Below the pieces are notes generated by a model that worked only from the letters and a program-made list of their open reading frames with translations, was not told the DNA's origin and made no database searches. Positions 1-9,634 of a stretch of 64,000 bases of DNA are shown one piece after another. How positions within the stretch are numbered: position 1 is the first letter of the stretch; every line of letters starts with the position of its first letter. The stretch covers positions 6,991,472 through 7,055,471 of the forward strand of contig NC_087069.1 in assembly GCF_963678635.1 (NCBI RefSeq), read 5' to 3'. A program made the position numbers and the translations under genes. The stretch comes from Symsagittifera roscoffensis (taxonomy: Eukaryota; Xenacoelomorpha; Acoela; Convolutidae).

Positions 1-2620
1 CCCCTCCGGATTGGGAGCCCTCCGATTTTGTAAAAGTAGTTTTTAGGAGATTTCCCTTTTTCAACCTATACCCCTCCTAATACGTTCTGTGTTGCTATTA
101 TGCTGTTTGAATTAACTGGGAAGGGTATAGGGTCCTTTCCTAGACCCCTCCGGATTGAAGTTAAGGCACTTATTTGACAATTCACACTAACGGTGAAGGG
201 TCTTATCGCTTGCCTAATTTCGACTCTATTATGGTTGTCTTGTGCCTTCAGCCTTCCCTTTTTTTCTAGAACTGTCCTAAGTTACTTAGTTCAATCGCTA
301 TTACCTTTTGGTAGAGGTCTAAGGGCTTTTCAGAAAAATTTATAAAACGTGAAGGGTGTACCCCTCCGGATTTGTGCAATCTGCTAAAAACAATCTCAAA
401 AAATTTTCTCGCTCGTTTTTCCGAAAAATTTCTGATCCTATCAGTAAGCTCAGCTAATTTCTGATCTATTGGTACCAAGACCAACTCGATATGCTCAGTA
501 TTTCCAAAATTATTAACCAAAACGTCTTTTTTCCAAATTCAAAAATTTTCTCTCCTATAGGTTCCGCCTAACTTTTTCCTCAAATCTGGTCCTTTCGACC
601 TAAAAATTATTGATCCGAGCTCAGGAGGCCTATACTCTTCTAGTTCAATGCAAAAGACCCGATCTAAAACGCTTTTGTAGAAAAAATTTGCGAAAAACTA
701 TGCTACCTGGACCCCTCCGGATTGGTGAATCTACCAAATCAAACACGTTAAGTTCGATTTCTCTGCAACCCGGAAGGCTTTCGGGTAGCGGGTTTTAAAA
801 CTCGTAGATTCACTAGTGGACGTTGTCCAAACAACTATTTTTACTGTCCTAACTCAAAAATTTCAAAAAATTTTCTGATTTTATAGCGTTTCTTACTATC
901 AAAAAAATGGAAAAATTTGGTATTCGGTACGAAACTAGTTCAAACCACTTCCGAACTAAAGTTAACCGGTTCTGCTTATTACAGTAGTGCAGTTACGATG
1001 TAACACACTAACTTAGCGCTTTTTTCCGTTTCAAAAAATATCGATATCTCAAAAATCGCGACTTGTGGGGGGATCAAAATATCGCAATTTTGACCCTAAA
1101 AACCGGTCAGTTTTCGTTGTTTTTGGCTGAAAATCGATATAAGACTATTAATATAGGCTATATAAGTAATAATATTAGGAATATTATACCCCTCCGGGTT
1201 TGTTTAATCTCCGAATTAAGGTGCTTAACTCGGATATTCGCAGTTCGGTGAAGGGTCACTACAGTGCAGCACTGTCGAGCCCCCCACAGATTACTATCCT
1301 ACTTTTTGTACCAAAAGGGATACAAAACTTGTTAACGATACCCAACAGTCGATTGTGGTTGTCGTTGAGCCTCTTCCTGTTGTTCCTTGCACTGCTTGCC
1401 GGATCGGTCTTCACCCAAGACCCTTCCGAATTGAGCGCAAATCAGCTGACCCCTCCGGATTGAGCGCAATTTATCATTAACGTGCTTAAATGCTCAAATA
1501 ACCCTACAGAACAAGCCTCACAAACGGGCCACAAAATTGATCGTAACGATCCTGACTGATATAAATGCCTGTAACAACAATATATCTATCAACAACAAAC
1601 GGGGGGGTTGAATCACATCTTGTCTGGGGGGATGATTTCTACTGATTTTTTACTTTTTTTTTTACTGTTTTTGGTTTTTTCGGTTATTTTTTATATTTTT
1701 TGTTTTTCTTGGGTACTATACTACTTTTTGTTTGGTTTTACTTATATCTTTAAGTGTTTTTGGTCACCAACCGTTCAGGGGACGAGGGGTTCGCGATTCC
1801 CCCCACCCTTCCTGGTTCGTGAATTTTCGGTCTTAACTAAGTTAAAAAACTATTCACGGTAATCCGGAAGGCTTCCGCGTTCCGAACTACCCTTCCGCCC
1901 CGGCGGTTTAGGCCTATTAAGGGCGTTAATGTGAGCATCCGCTCGGCGCGGAATGCTCGTCAACGGTTCTGCCGGTCATGATGTTAAAGAGAATAACACC
2001 CAGGAGCGCCATAAAAACATACATGTAACATTCGCCCGGAAGATACATATCGACGGATAACAAAACTAAGTCTTAAGACGACTGGCTAGCGTCTAAACAG
2101 AGCTTTGCATGTTTTTCACCGTCTCTACCAAGCCAGTACTTTTCGGTGGTCTTTTCTAACATCGGGTCGACAAAAACGTTACTGCTTTCGGCTTCGGTCA
2201 AAACACCCAAATTAACTAAATTACATGCAAAAATAGTGAGCTCATGGCTGGGTCTCAGTATCCCCAGACCACGAGGTCACTCCTAAAAACAGGGCTACTA
2301 CTTATTATATTACTATTGTTTTTGTTCAGTAGATAAAAATCATCATCTCCATCGAAGATGGATCAACCCTTCCCCCCCCTACTTCTAGCTCCTCATTCTT
2401 GTCAAAACGAATCTAAATATCAGTTAAATTCAAGTCAGGACATGACAGGATGCTAAAATTCAGTACAAGTTCATAAAAGTTCCCGTCCCGAGACCCTTCC
2501 GGATTCTTGAATCCGCCGAATCAAGCTCCTTAATCTCCAGTTCACGCTAACTCGGAGGGCTGGTTTTCACCCTTCACCGCTGCTCGCAACGGCCTTGCAA
2601 CTATTGTAACAGCACAATAG
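1..2620. repeat. Interspersed ACCCCTCCGGATT modules
   Basis: A short module starting ACCCCTCCGGATT (or close variants) recurs at about 1, 144, 361, 711, 1190, 1417, 1450 and 2490. Fuller copies (144, 1190, 2490) continue through TTAAGG and a TTCAC/TTCG stretch and end near CGGTGAAGGGTC (193, 1249). The start and the end of the module are partly inverted relative to each other (ACCCTTC against GAAGGGT). No coding frame runs across the copies and the short open frames here have no recognisable content. The family is unknown to me; a dispersed satellite or a foldback element are both possible. Confidence 0.6.
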
Positions 2621-2822
2621 TTGCAACTCGGAACGTCCTCTGCTGTTCGGTAGTTCTTTGTTGTTTTTTAGTCTCGATTTCGTACTGTTCGTAATCGCAG
2701 ATAAAAGTTGTTCTGTTTCTTTTTTTGCTATTTTAGCTAAAATGGCCGTTTCTGACGTTTCTCAGAAATATGACGTCATAATTCGAATTTTTAAAATTTA
2801 GAATTCCAGAATCTTCTAGCCT

Positions 2823-3072
2823 CCACCGTTTGGCCAATCGTTCAAATAACGTCCTTATCCGTTCTAAATCGCCAATTCGGAAGGCTTGCTGCTAAAATAC
2901 CGAATTTTGCAGAGACTGCATTTTGGCCATTCTGGTCGAATGTCACATCACCGTTTGGCCAATCGTTCCAATAACGTTCTTAATTCTTAATAATCATCAA
3001 TCCGGAAGGCTTACTGCTAAAAATTCGAAGTCTGCATAAATTGCATTTTTCACATTCTGGTCGAATGTCACA
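2823..3072. repeat. Two-copy tandem repeat, about 124 bp unit
   Basis: The phrase CACCGTTTGGCCAATCGTTC occurs at about 2824 and again at about 2948. Each is followed by AATAACGT, a CCGGAAGGCTT-like motif, GCTAAAA and ATTCTGGTCGAATGTCACAT. The two copies are clearly related but diverged. They lie directly upstream of the retroelement tail fragment. Confidence 0.75.
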
Positions 3073-3415
3073 TCTGGACTATAAAATATTTTGTCACTTG
3101 TGGACAATACAACATCAATTATTGCCAGCCTATTCTAACATTGAGTATGATAACCACAAAATAGATATTAATACAAGAAACAAAAAATTATATTTCGGCG
3201 ACAGATACAATGGTCAATACATAGAAAATTCGTTTTTTAAAAAGTCCGTCATAATCTGGAACAAACTAACAGATGAAAAAGTCAACTTTAAAGACATAGT
3301 AACATACAGAAAAGCAAAGATAAATTTCAAAAATTATTATTTAATACTATTTAAAGAAGACCCCTCTGTGGCAACTCATGGTAAAGTTTCATGGAAAAGC
3401 TTCAAGTTTATATAA
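3065..3415 (+). pseudogene. Non-LTR retrotransposon C-terminal fragment
   Basis: An open frame of about 116 residues from the ATG at 3065. It holds the pattern common at the extreme C-terminus of LINE-type reverse transcriptase proteins: NTRN, then a region ending NSFFKKSVIIWNKLTDE and a basic end (AKINFKNYYL). No RT catalytic motif is present, so this is a 5'-truncated relic. It is followed by AT-rich sequence with A-runs at about 3551 and 3633. The assignment rests on the WN-L pattern alone; a short host exon cannot be excluded. Confidence 0.5.
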
Positions 3416-4242
3416 TAACATTTATTTACCAACCACCTTGAAGCTCTCAGGTGAAAAGTAATCATCGATAATTGTAATCGAGTTTGTTTTGTTTATAGTT
3501 ATTGTATTTATGTGTATCTAATGATGTTATAATTTTTTTATGAACTGATAGGAAAAAAAAAACAGAAAACAAATGACATATACTTGTGTATTGAAATTAA
3601 TTTCGATGTGCAATTAAAGTGTTTTTTTTTTAAAAAGAAAATAAGAAATGCTCGCTCGTTTCTCTCGCTCGGATTTTGACGAAAAGTCTGAAATTTCAAG
3701 TCGATTTTTCTCGACACTGAAATTTTTTTTTTCGAAAATTTTCAATGTCATTAGAATTACGACTGAATGAGCTTTTGTAATGAAAAGCTACCAACGGGAT
3801 CTTGAACGAGGAGAGCACAAATTATAAGCCCAGCCTGGCGAAAATGGAAATCTTCCCTCTTTCTTTGTATTTTGAATTACTCTCTGTTCCAAAAGGAAAT
3901 TATAACATTGATCTACTAATTAGAGCAAAAACAAAAACAATCCCTGCGACTATAACTAGACAACAAGAATGTATAGAACTACCAAAACCATGCACTAAAA
4001 GGCTAAGATGACTTCTGGCTAAGATCCTTTTAAACCTAATCACAAACCAACCACACCAAAATATCAATAAGCGAATAGACAAATCTCTATTAACAAAGTT
4101 ATATTGGAACTTTTACCAAAGGCTACTGGGATGCTAATACTCGTTCGTGGTTTATCATGTGCAATTGCGGACATTGTTTCCCAACTCAGAAAGTAAACTC
4201 AGCTGTGAAGTGACGGGTGCGAGTCCTAGATCAGATGATCCT

Positions 4243-4523
4243 AAGTCTAAACTACTACTACTACGACTACCACTATTTTGTTGTGGATTATTTGCATTAA
4301 TATCGAATTGATTTATTCATAAAATTTTGCCGATGCATTTATATAGCGTTGGTACGGCCCTATCCAACTTGTGCACGTACCGTCGCATGACGGAAGGGCC
4401 CATTTTAATTGACTTTTTTTTTACTACGACTACCACTACTTTAATATGATATATCACTCAACTCCTCCGATGATTATTTGTGGTAGCTTATTTTGCGTAA
4501 GAAACAAAAGAAGAAAGAAAAAA
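4243..4523. repeat. 281-bp direct repeat, 5' copy
   Basis: This segment is identical at every base I compared to 8148-8428, at a constant offset of 3905. It lies directly 5' of the intact non-LTR element, while the other copy abuts that element's (CAA)n tail. This is the geometry of a target-site duplication but far longer than usual. Inside it ACTACGACTACCACTA occurs twice (near 4259 and 4423). Confidence 0.9.
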
Positions 4524-4662
4524 AAACAAAAGAAGAAATGATCAAATTGAAGTTTATCACAACAATTAGGCTATCACAACAATTAGGCAATTAGGCTATT
4601 AGGTTTATCACAACCTAAAGCCTGTAATCGAAAACACGATAGAACAAATTTTCAATTCAAAA

Positions 4663-5217
4663 ATGAATGCGCTTACCGAAAAAAGCACCGAGAAGGCAGA
4701 AGCCTTAATCAAGAAAAATAGCATGAAACAGAATGAAAAAGCAGATGATAAGAAGTCAAATAACTTTCACAATGTGTCGAAATGTCTAAGAATTCAGGGA
4801 ATTCCTGAAAACAAAGAGTTTTCAAAAAATGAAAATGTTTTTCACGCAAACGAAACAATAAAAGAAATATTTGAAAAACTGCGAGTGAATGCAAACGTGG
4901 AAAATGTACATCGACTTGGAAAATTTTCAGAAAGTCGTTCTAAACCAAGAGTTACTATGGTTACACTATCTAGTGAATGGCATGCAAAATTGATATTAGC
5001 CAAAAGTGCTGAAATGTGGGATGACCTGAAAAATATGGGGTTTTTTATATTGCCTGCCCTAAGCTATGAGGATTCAAAGAAAGAAAATTTATGCCTTCAA
5101 AAAAGACGTGAATTGATAAATGCAAACGTACCACCCAGCAGCTTGAAAATTCGTAACTTCCAATTATTTAAAGACGATGTTTTGGTAAACATTGATGCTA
5201 AAAAAGCCACTGAATGA
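4663..5217 (+). CDS. Retrotransposon ORF1 protein (RNA-binding)
   Basis: 184 residues from the ATG at 4663. The N-terminal 35 residues are Lys/Glu/Asn-rich. From about residue 40 the sequence fits an L1-ORF1p-like RRM layout: KCLRIQGIPEN, a helix with ETIKEIFEKL, then VENVHRLGKF, followed by SKPRVTMVTL and a C-terminal block with KRRELINANVPPSSLKI. There is no zinc knuckle. By family knowledge such proteins coat the element RNA and act as nucleic-acid chaperones. Stop at 5215-5217; ORF2 starts 3 bp downstream, suggesting reinitiation or coupled translation on a bicistronic RNA. Confidence 0.8.
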   Translation: MNALTEKSTEKAEALIKKNSMKQNEKADDKKSNNFHNVSKCLRIQGIPENKEFSKNENVFHANETIKEIFEKLRVNANVENVHRLGKFSESRSKPRVTMVTLSSEWHAKLILAKSAEMWDDLKNMGFFILPALSYEDSKKENLCLQKRRELINANVPPSSLKIRNFQLFKDDVLVNIDAKKATE

Positions 5218-5220
5218 CTA

Positions 5221-8073
5221 ATGTACCTAAACTGTGTACTGTTGAATGCCAGGAGTTTATTGAAATTTGAAAGAAGAAGTAAATTTGTTTCAGCTGTATC
5301 TCATTGTGCAGCATCTGTACTTTTAGTGACTGAAACCTGGCTAAATGATCAAATTGAAGACACTGAACTCATGCTACTTGAATATTCTGTTTATAGAGCG
5401 GACCGCAAATTAACAGGTAACACTTCGAATCACGGTGGTGTTCTTATCGCAGTAAGAGATTGTTTTAATTCATATAAACTAAATCTAGATCTACCAGAAT
5501 GTGCATTAGCGGTTCAAATAGAAGTGAACAATTTCAATTTTGTGATTTTTTGCGTATACAATCCCCCAGAAGATAGCAAATACAGATATAATTTTGAAGA
5601 TTTCAAAAAGATTTTTGATTCGATTGTCTCCATTAAAAATCATCATGTTCTTTTATGTGGCGACATAAATTTCCCTCAAACGGATTGGAGAATTAACCAA
5701 AGCACGAGTATATATGAAAATGAAATTTTGGAATTAGTAGACGAAGCAGAAATGAATCAAATAATTGAATTTCCAACTTGTGGTTCAAATATATTAGATG
5801 TCGCTCTAATGAGGGGGTTGGAGGGTTTCGCTGAAATTTGCACGAATTTTGAAAAAAGCTATGATATAACAGATCACAGACCTATATCGCTGAAAATTGA
5901 AATAGATGTTCAAGACGAAAAACCAGTCAAAGAAAGTTTTTATAGTTTTTGCTCGGCGGACTATGATAGCATGATTGATTATATGCAGAAATATCCCTTT
6001 TCACCTATTTGTTTTACAAATATCGATAGAATGTCTGACGAAATGTACGAATATATCAACAATCTTATTTCAAATTTTGTTCCAAAACGAACCATGCATA
6101 GACAAAAATTACCACCTTGGGTGAGTCCAAAGACTTCAAATTTGATTAAAATTCTAGAAACAAAGCGAAAACAATTCGACTCAAGGCCTACTCCCCATTT
6201 GCAGGAAACGATAACGAATTTTGAAAACAGTTTAATGCAAAATATGGAACTAGAACGAGTAGAGTACCAAGAAAGTATCTTAAGTTCTCGAAATACTAAC
6301 ATGATTTTCAAACATTTCAAAAACTTGAAAAAGCAGAAGTCGAGCCTACCGCGTGAAATGGAATTAAATGGTATTAAATATAAGGAGTCAGCTGAAAAAG
6401 TCGAAAAATTAAATAATTTTTTCCACTCTGTATTTACGCCGAAATTGAATTTTAAAGTAACAGACATTGCTTGCGAAAATGCTTCCCTCATAAATTTTGA
6501 CATATCTCAAAACAAAATCCGAGAATTGTTGACTAAACTGGATGTAACAAAAAGTAAAGGCCCGGATGGCCTGCCGCCTTGTTTTTTGAAAAGTTTAGCT
6601 AAACCGATGAGCTCCATTTTAAATGCTATTTTCAAAAATATCAAGAGGTTACGATGTGTACCTAAATTCTGGAAAAGTGCTGCTATTTCGCCCATACACA
6701 AAAAAGACGACAAAAGGCAAATAAAAAACTACAGACCTGTCTCGTTATTAACAATTATCTCTAAAGTGCTCGAAAAATGCATGTACGAACCACTTTACGA
6801 TCACTTTCAAAAATACATGAAATCAAGTCAACATGGTTTTGTTAAAAAGAAGTCGGTTGTAACTAATCTGTTAGCATTTTTACAACGAGTTTACGAGGCG
6901 CTGGATAAAAATCCGAACGATGAAGTGCTCGTTTATTACACCGATTTTTCAAAGGCATTCGATAAAGTGCCCCATTTTGAATTGTTGAAAAAAGTGGCGA
7001 ATATTGGAGTAGGGGGATGTTTTTTGGAAGTCTTAGCGAGCTATCTTGAAAACAGAACGCAGTGGGTAAAATGTGACAATGTATCATCCTCTTCTAAATT
7101 AGTTACAAGTGGAGTTCCTCAAGGGTCTCTGCTGGGGCCGTTACTGTTTTGCATTTTTATAAATGACCTGCCAGAAGTGCTAAAATTCACTACTCCCTTC
7201 ATTTATGCAGACGATTTAAAACTTTTCTCGGCGGGCCTATCCAAATTTGAAATACAATCAGATATATCGGCTTTAGAAAATTGGGTGAACGGAAACAAAA
7301 TGGAGTTGGCTCCTGACAAATGCAAAGAGCTGATTTTTCGAGGAAACTCAAATTCAATTCAAATCAATGGGCATATGCTTGAATCAGTAGAAACAATAAA
7401 AGATTTGGGGGTACATATTGATAAAACCCTAAGCTGGTCAAATCATCTAATGGCGAGAATGAAAAAAGCAAATCAGATTTTCTATTTTGCTAAAAGAAAT
7501 GTGGCAAAAGGGGTTTCACAGAAAGTAAAATTGGGTGTTTACAAGTCAGCGGTTTTACCACTTTTAACATTTGCATCTTCGTGTTTTAATATATGCCGCG
7601 CAAATTTATCAAAACTTGAACGATTCCAGAAAAGAGCGCTAAAATGGGTAACAAACAGTTATGAGAGTGATTATCTAACGTTGTTAAAACGAACGAATAC
7701 ATTGCCCCTTACTATGTTCATACAGCTATGCAATCTATTGAACCTATCGAGCTTTTTTCACAGTGAAAACGATTTACAAATACGACTATTAACCAACAAG
7801 TCTGCCTCAAATACAAGACAAAATGATGGCCCGACATTAAGCCTTAAAAAAGTCCGCACAGAAAAAGCTCGCGCTGAGTTTTGTTTCAGGCTGTCTCGGG
7901 TGGCCAATCATCTACCTGGAACAGTAGATTTCTTCAATCCCACGGGGCTAAAAAACAGACTCTTGAATTTTATGTGGACCTATCAAATGGCGAAATTCAA
8001 TGAGGCGAATCCTTGCACATGGATACTGTTTTGTGATTGTCGAAACTGCAGGGATGTATGGAAGACGTTTTAA
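5221..8073 (+). CDS. Retrotransposon ORF2: endonuclease-reverse transcriptase
   Basis: 950 residues, uninterrupted. Residues 1-230 form an APE-like endonuclease: LNARSL near the start, TETWL (37-41), GDIN (147-150) and TDHRP (217-221), all expected catalytic blocks. The RT spans about 430-700: KGPDGLPP, FWKSAAISPIHKKDD, NYRPVSLL, FSKAFD (576-581), SGVPQGSLLGPLLF and the catalytic YADD (662-665). The C-terminal 250 residues hold RTNTLPL and end with a Cys cluster (CTWILFCDCRNC). By family knowledge the protein nicks target DNA and copies the element RNA at the nick. No frameshift or stop, so it may be active. Start chosen as the first ATG after ORF1. Confidence 0.93.
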   Translation: MYLNCVLLNARSLLKFERRSKFVSAVSHCAASVLLVTETWLNDQIEDTELMLLEYSVYRADRKLTGNTSNHGGVLIAVRDCFNSYKLNLDLPECALAVQIEVNNFNFVIFCVYNPPEDSKYRYNFEDFKKIFDSIVSIKNHHVLLCGDINFPQTDWRINQSTSIYENEILELVDEAEMNQIIEFPTCGSNILDVALMRGLEGFAEICTNFEKSYDITDHRPISLKIEIDVQDEKPVKESFYSFCSADYDSMIDYMQKYPFSPICFTNIDRMSDEMYEYINNLISNFVPKRTMHRQKLPPWVSPKTSNLIKILETKRKQFDSRPTPHLQETITNFENSLMQNMELERVEYQESILSSRNTNMIFKHFKNLKKQKSSLPREMELNGIKYKESAEKVEKLNNFFHSVFTPKLNFKVTDIACENASLINFDISQNKIRELLTKLDVTKSKGPDGLPPCFLKSLAKPMSSILNAIFKNIKRLRCVPKFWKSAAISPIHKKDDKRQIKNYRPVSLLTIISKVLEKCMYEPLYDHFQKYMKSSQHGFVKKKSVVTNLLAFLQRVYEALDKNPNDEVLVYYTDFSKAFDKVPHFELLKKVANIGVGGCFLEVLASYLENRTQWVKCDNVSSSSKLVTSGVPQGSLLGPLLFCIFINDLPEVLKFTTPFIYADDLKLFSAGLSKFEIQSDISALENWVNGNKMELAPDKCKELIFRGNSNSIQINGHMLESVETIKDLGVHIDKTLSWSNHLMARMKKANQIFYFAKRNVAKGVSQKVKLGVYKSAVLPLLTFASSCFNICRANLSKLERFQKRALKWVTNSYESDYLTLLKRTNTLPLTMFIQLCNLLNLSSFFHSENDLQIRLLTNKSASNTRQNDGPTLSLKKVRTEKARAEFCFRLSRVANHLPGTVDFFNPTGLKNRLLNFMWTYQMAKFNEANPCTWILFCDCRNCRDVWKTF

Positions 8074-8122
8074 GAAGAAATGAACTGGGAGCAGTCCCAT
8101 CAGAAGTATTTCTGAGAATCCA

Positions 8123-8149
8123 CAACAACAACAACAACAACAACAACAA
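8123..8149 (+). repeat. (CAA)n 3' tail of the non-LTR element
   Basis: Nine CAA units close the element and run straight into the second 281-bp repeat copy. The last AAG is shared with the start of that copy. Simple-repeat tails of this kind are usual for several non-LTR clades. Confidence 0.85.
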
Positions 8150-8428
8150 GTCTAAACTACTACTACTACGACTACCACTATTTTGTTGTGGATTATTTGC
8201 ATTAATATCGAATTGATTTATTCATAAAATTTTGCCGATGCATTTATATAGCGTTGGTACGGCCCTATCCAACTTGTGCACGTACCGTCGCATGACGGAA
8301 GGGCCCATTTTAATTGACTTTTTTTTTACTACGACTACCACTACTTTAATATGATATATCACTCAACTCCTCCGATGATTATTTGTGGTAGCTTATTTTG
8401 CGTAAGAAACAAAAGAAGAAAGAAAAAA
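8148..8428. repeat. 281-bp direct repeat, 3' copy
   Basis: Identical partner of 4243-4523. After AAAGAAAAAA the two copies diverge: here the sequence continues CGAATTTT, in the 5' copy it runs into the element leader. Confidence 0.9.
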
Positions 8429-9010
8429 CGAATTTTTTCTAAAACTAAATGCTTTTGATTTCTTTTTTTATTTTATTCCAAAATTATTATCATATTTTTT
8501 GATTATCATATTTTTTTTTCTAATGTTAACTCTCAGTTATTTGAAAAGAGGCTAGATCTTAAATTGTAGCGCAATGCACTTTTGTCTATCCTTTCCAATT
8601 TAATGTATTGAAATGAATGTTTCGATATCAATTTTTGTAACTAGATGAAAATCAATAGATGATTGTAGTTTGTTTTCATAATTCTGGATAATGAAATTCT
8701 TCTTGTTGAAGTCAATTCAGTTAACGTTCCAGGGGGGCTATGCTATTTTGACAGGAGGGTTATAATTTCTGGTACTCAGCAGGGTCAATTTAAATTGAAA
8801 GACCCAGATTTTGCTAATGGAATTTGCCCCCACATTAGCTCTATGCGCATGTACAATAGTCTATGGGCCTAAGTTTCCCGTCTAGCAGGTTGTTACGATT
8901 GGAATCATCAAACGACTCAGCAGGTGTAGCTACATCGATCTCTGCCTTGAGCTTCTGATTAAGAGATCGTTTATGTTTGAGAGATCGAGGGAGAGAGGGT
9001 TAGGGAAATA
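8429..9010. other. AT-rich gap, nothing recognised
   Basis: T-rich DNA with no open frame of interest. Around 8830-8900 it is a little GC-richer, but no domain or RNA fold was recognised. Confidence 0.5.
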
Positions 9011-9016
9011 TTGTTC

Positions 9017-9162
9017 CTTTATGTCGTCCTTAATAATGAATGCTAGTCCGCCTCCTTTGCCGCGACTGGTGGGTCAATTTTGTGCGACGATTTCGTATCC
9101 TTTAGGTGCTTGGGTTCATTCACAAGGAAAGTTTCCTGGATTGCTGCAACCTTCGTCTGTTG
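9017..9162 (-). pseudogene. Relic of a second APE endonuclease
   Basis: Reading the minus strand, one frame gives KVAAIQETFLVNE, the block with the catalytic Glu of APE-type retrotransposon endonucleases. A second frame immediately downstream gives APKGYEIVAQN, a stop, then RGKGGGLAFIIKDDIK, the next conserved block (GGG-LAFI). The two halves lie in different frames with a stop between them, so this is a decayed fragment. It is not a copy of the intact element at 4.5-8.1 kb, whose matching blocks differ. Confidence 0.6.
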
Positions 9163-9634
9163 TAGCCATGTGGTGGACTTAGCAGTTCGATGAAATTGCC
9201 GTTACTGCACGCTAGATTTCTCGCTCGCCGTCCTTCGTCGAAGTTCCACATGTCATTGTTTACTCCGTCGAACGATGTACTCGCCGCATGCTCTTTCAGG
9301 AACGTAATTTGACTACTCGATTTTTCTATGACCAGGATCGGTTCGTCCGTTGTTTTTAGGTTTTTCCATTCGGCTTCCCTTCAGTTCGTTGCAGCTTTTC
9401 TTCGATTTAATAAGTTGGTCATGTTTTAATTTATCCCAACTGTCTGTTTATTTTCTGGGAGCTTGGGAAAAACTCTTAGATTTTTGATCATTTGTGTGAC
9501 AAATTTCAAGTTTTGGATTATCAGCGCAATGATGCTGATTTGTTTTTAGTTATTCTGATAATGTTTTTCAGTATTTGGATGTTGGAACTTAGATAATATT
9601 TCGCCCAGATTTAGTAAGCATCTCAACTGCAGTA

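Larger units (their letters stand above)
4524..8147 (+). mobile_element. Intact APE-type non-LTR retrotransposon
   Basis: A full-looking LINE: a 5' leader of about 140 bp (4524-4662) with several AATTAGGC/TATCACAAC repeats, ORF1 (4663-5217), ORF2 (5221-8073), a short 3' UTR and a (CAA)n tail ending at 8147-8149. Both ORFs are open and only 3 bp separate the ORF1 stop from the ORF2 ATG. An apurinic-like endonuclease at the N-terminus of ORF2 plus an RT with YADD places it in the Jockey/CR1/L2-like group; I cannot fix the clade without a tree. Intact ORFs and identical flanking repeats point to a recent insertion. Confidence 0.9.

Noticed and set aside
4186-4236. tRNA-like B box (GGGTGCGAGTCCT)
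   Set aside because: No convincing A box at the right distance.
5979-7087. Minus-strand open frames of 68-174 codons
   Set aside because: Shadows of the ORF2 reading frame on the plus strand.
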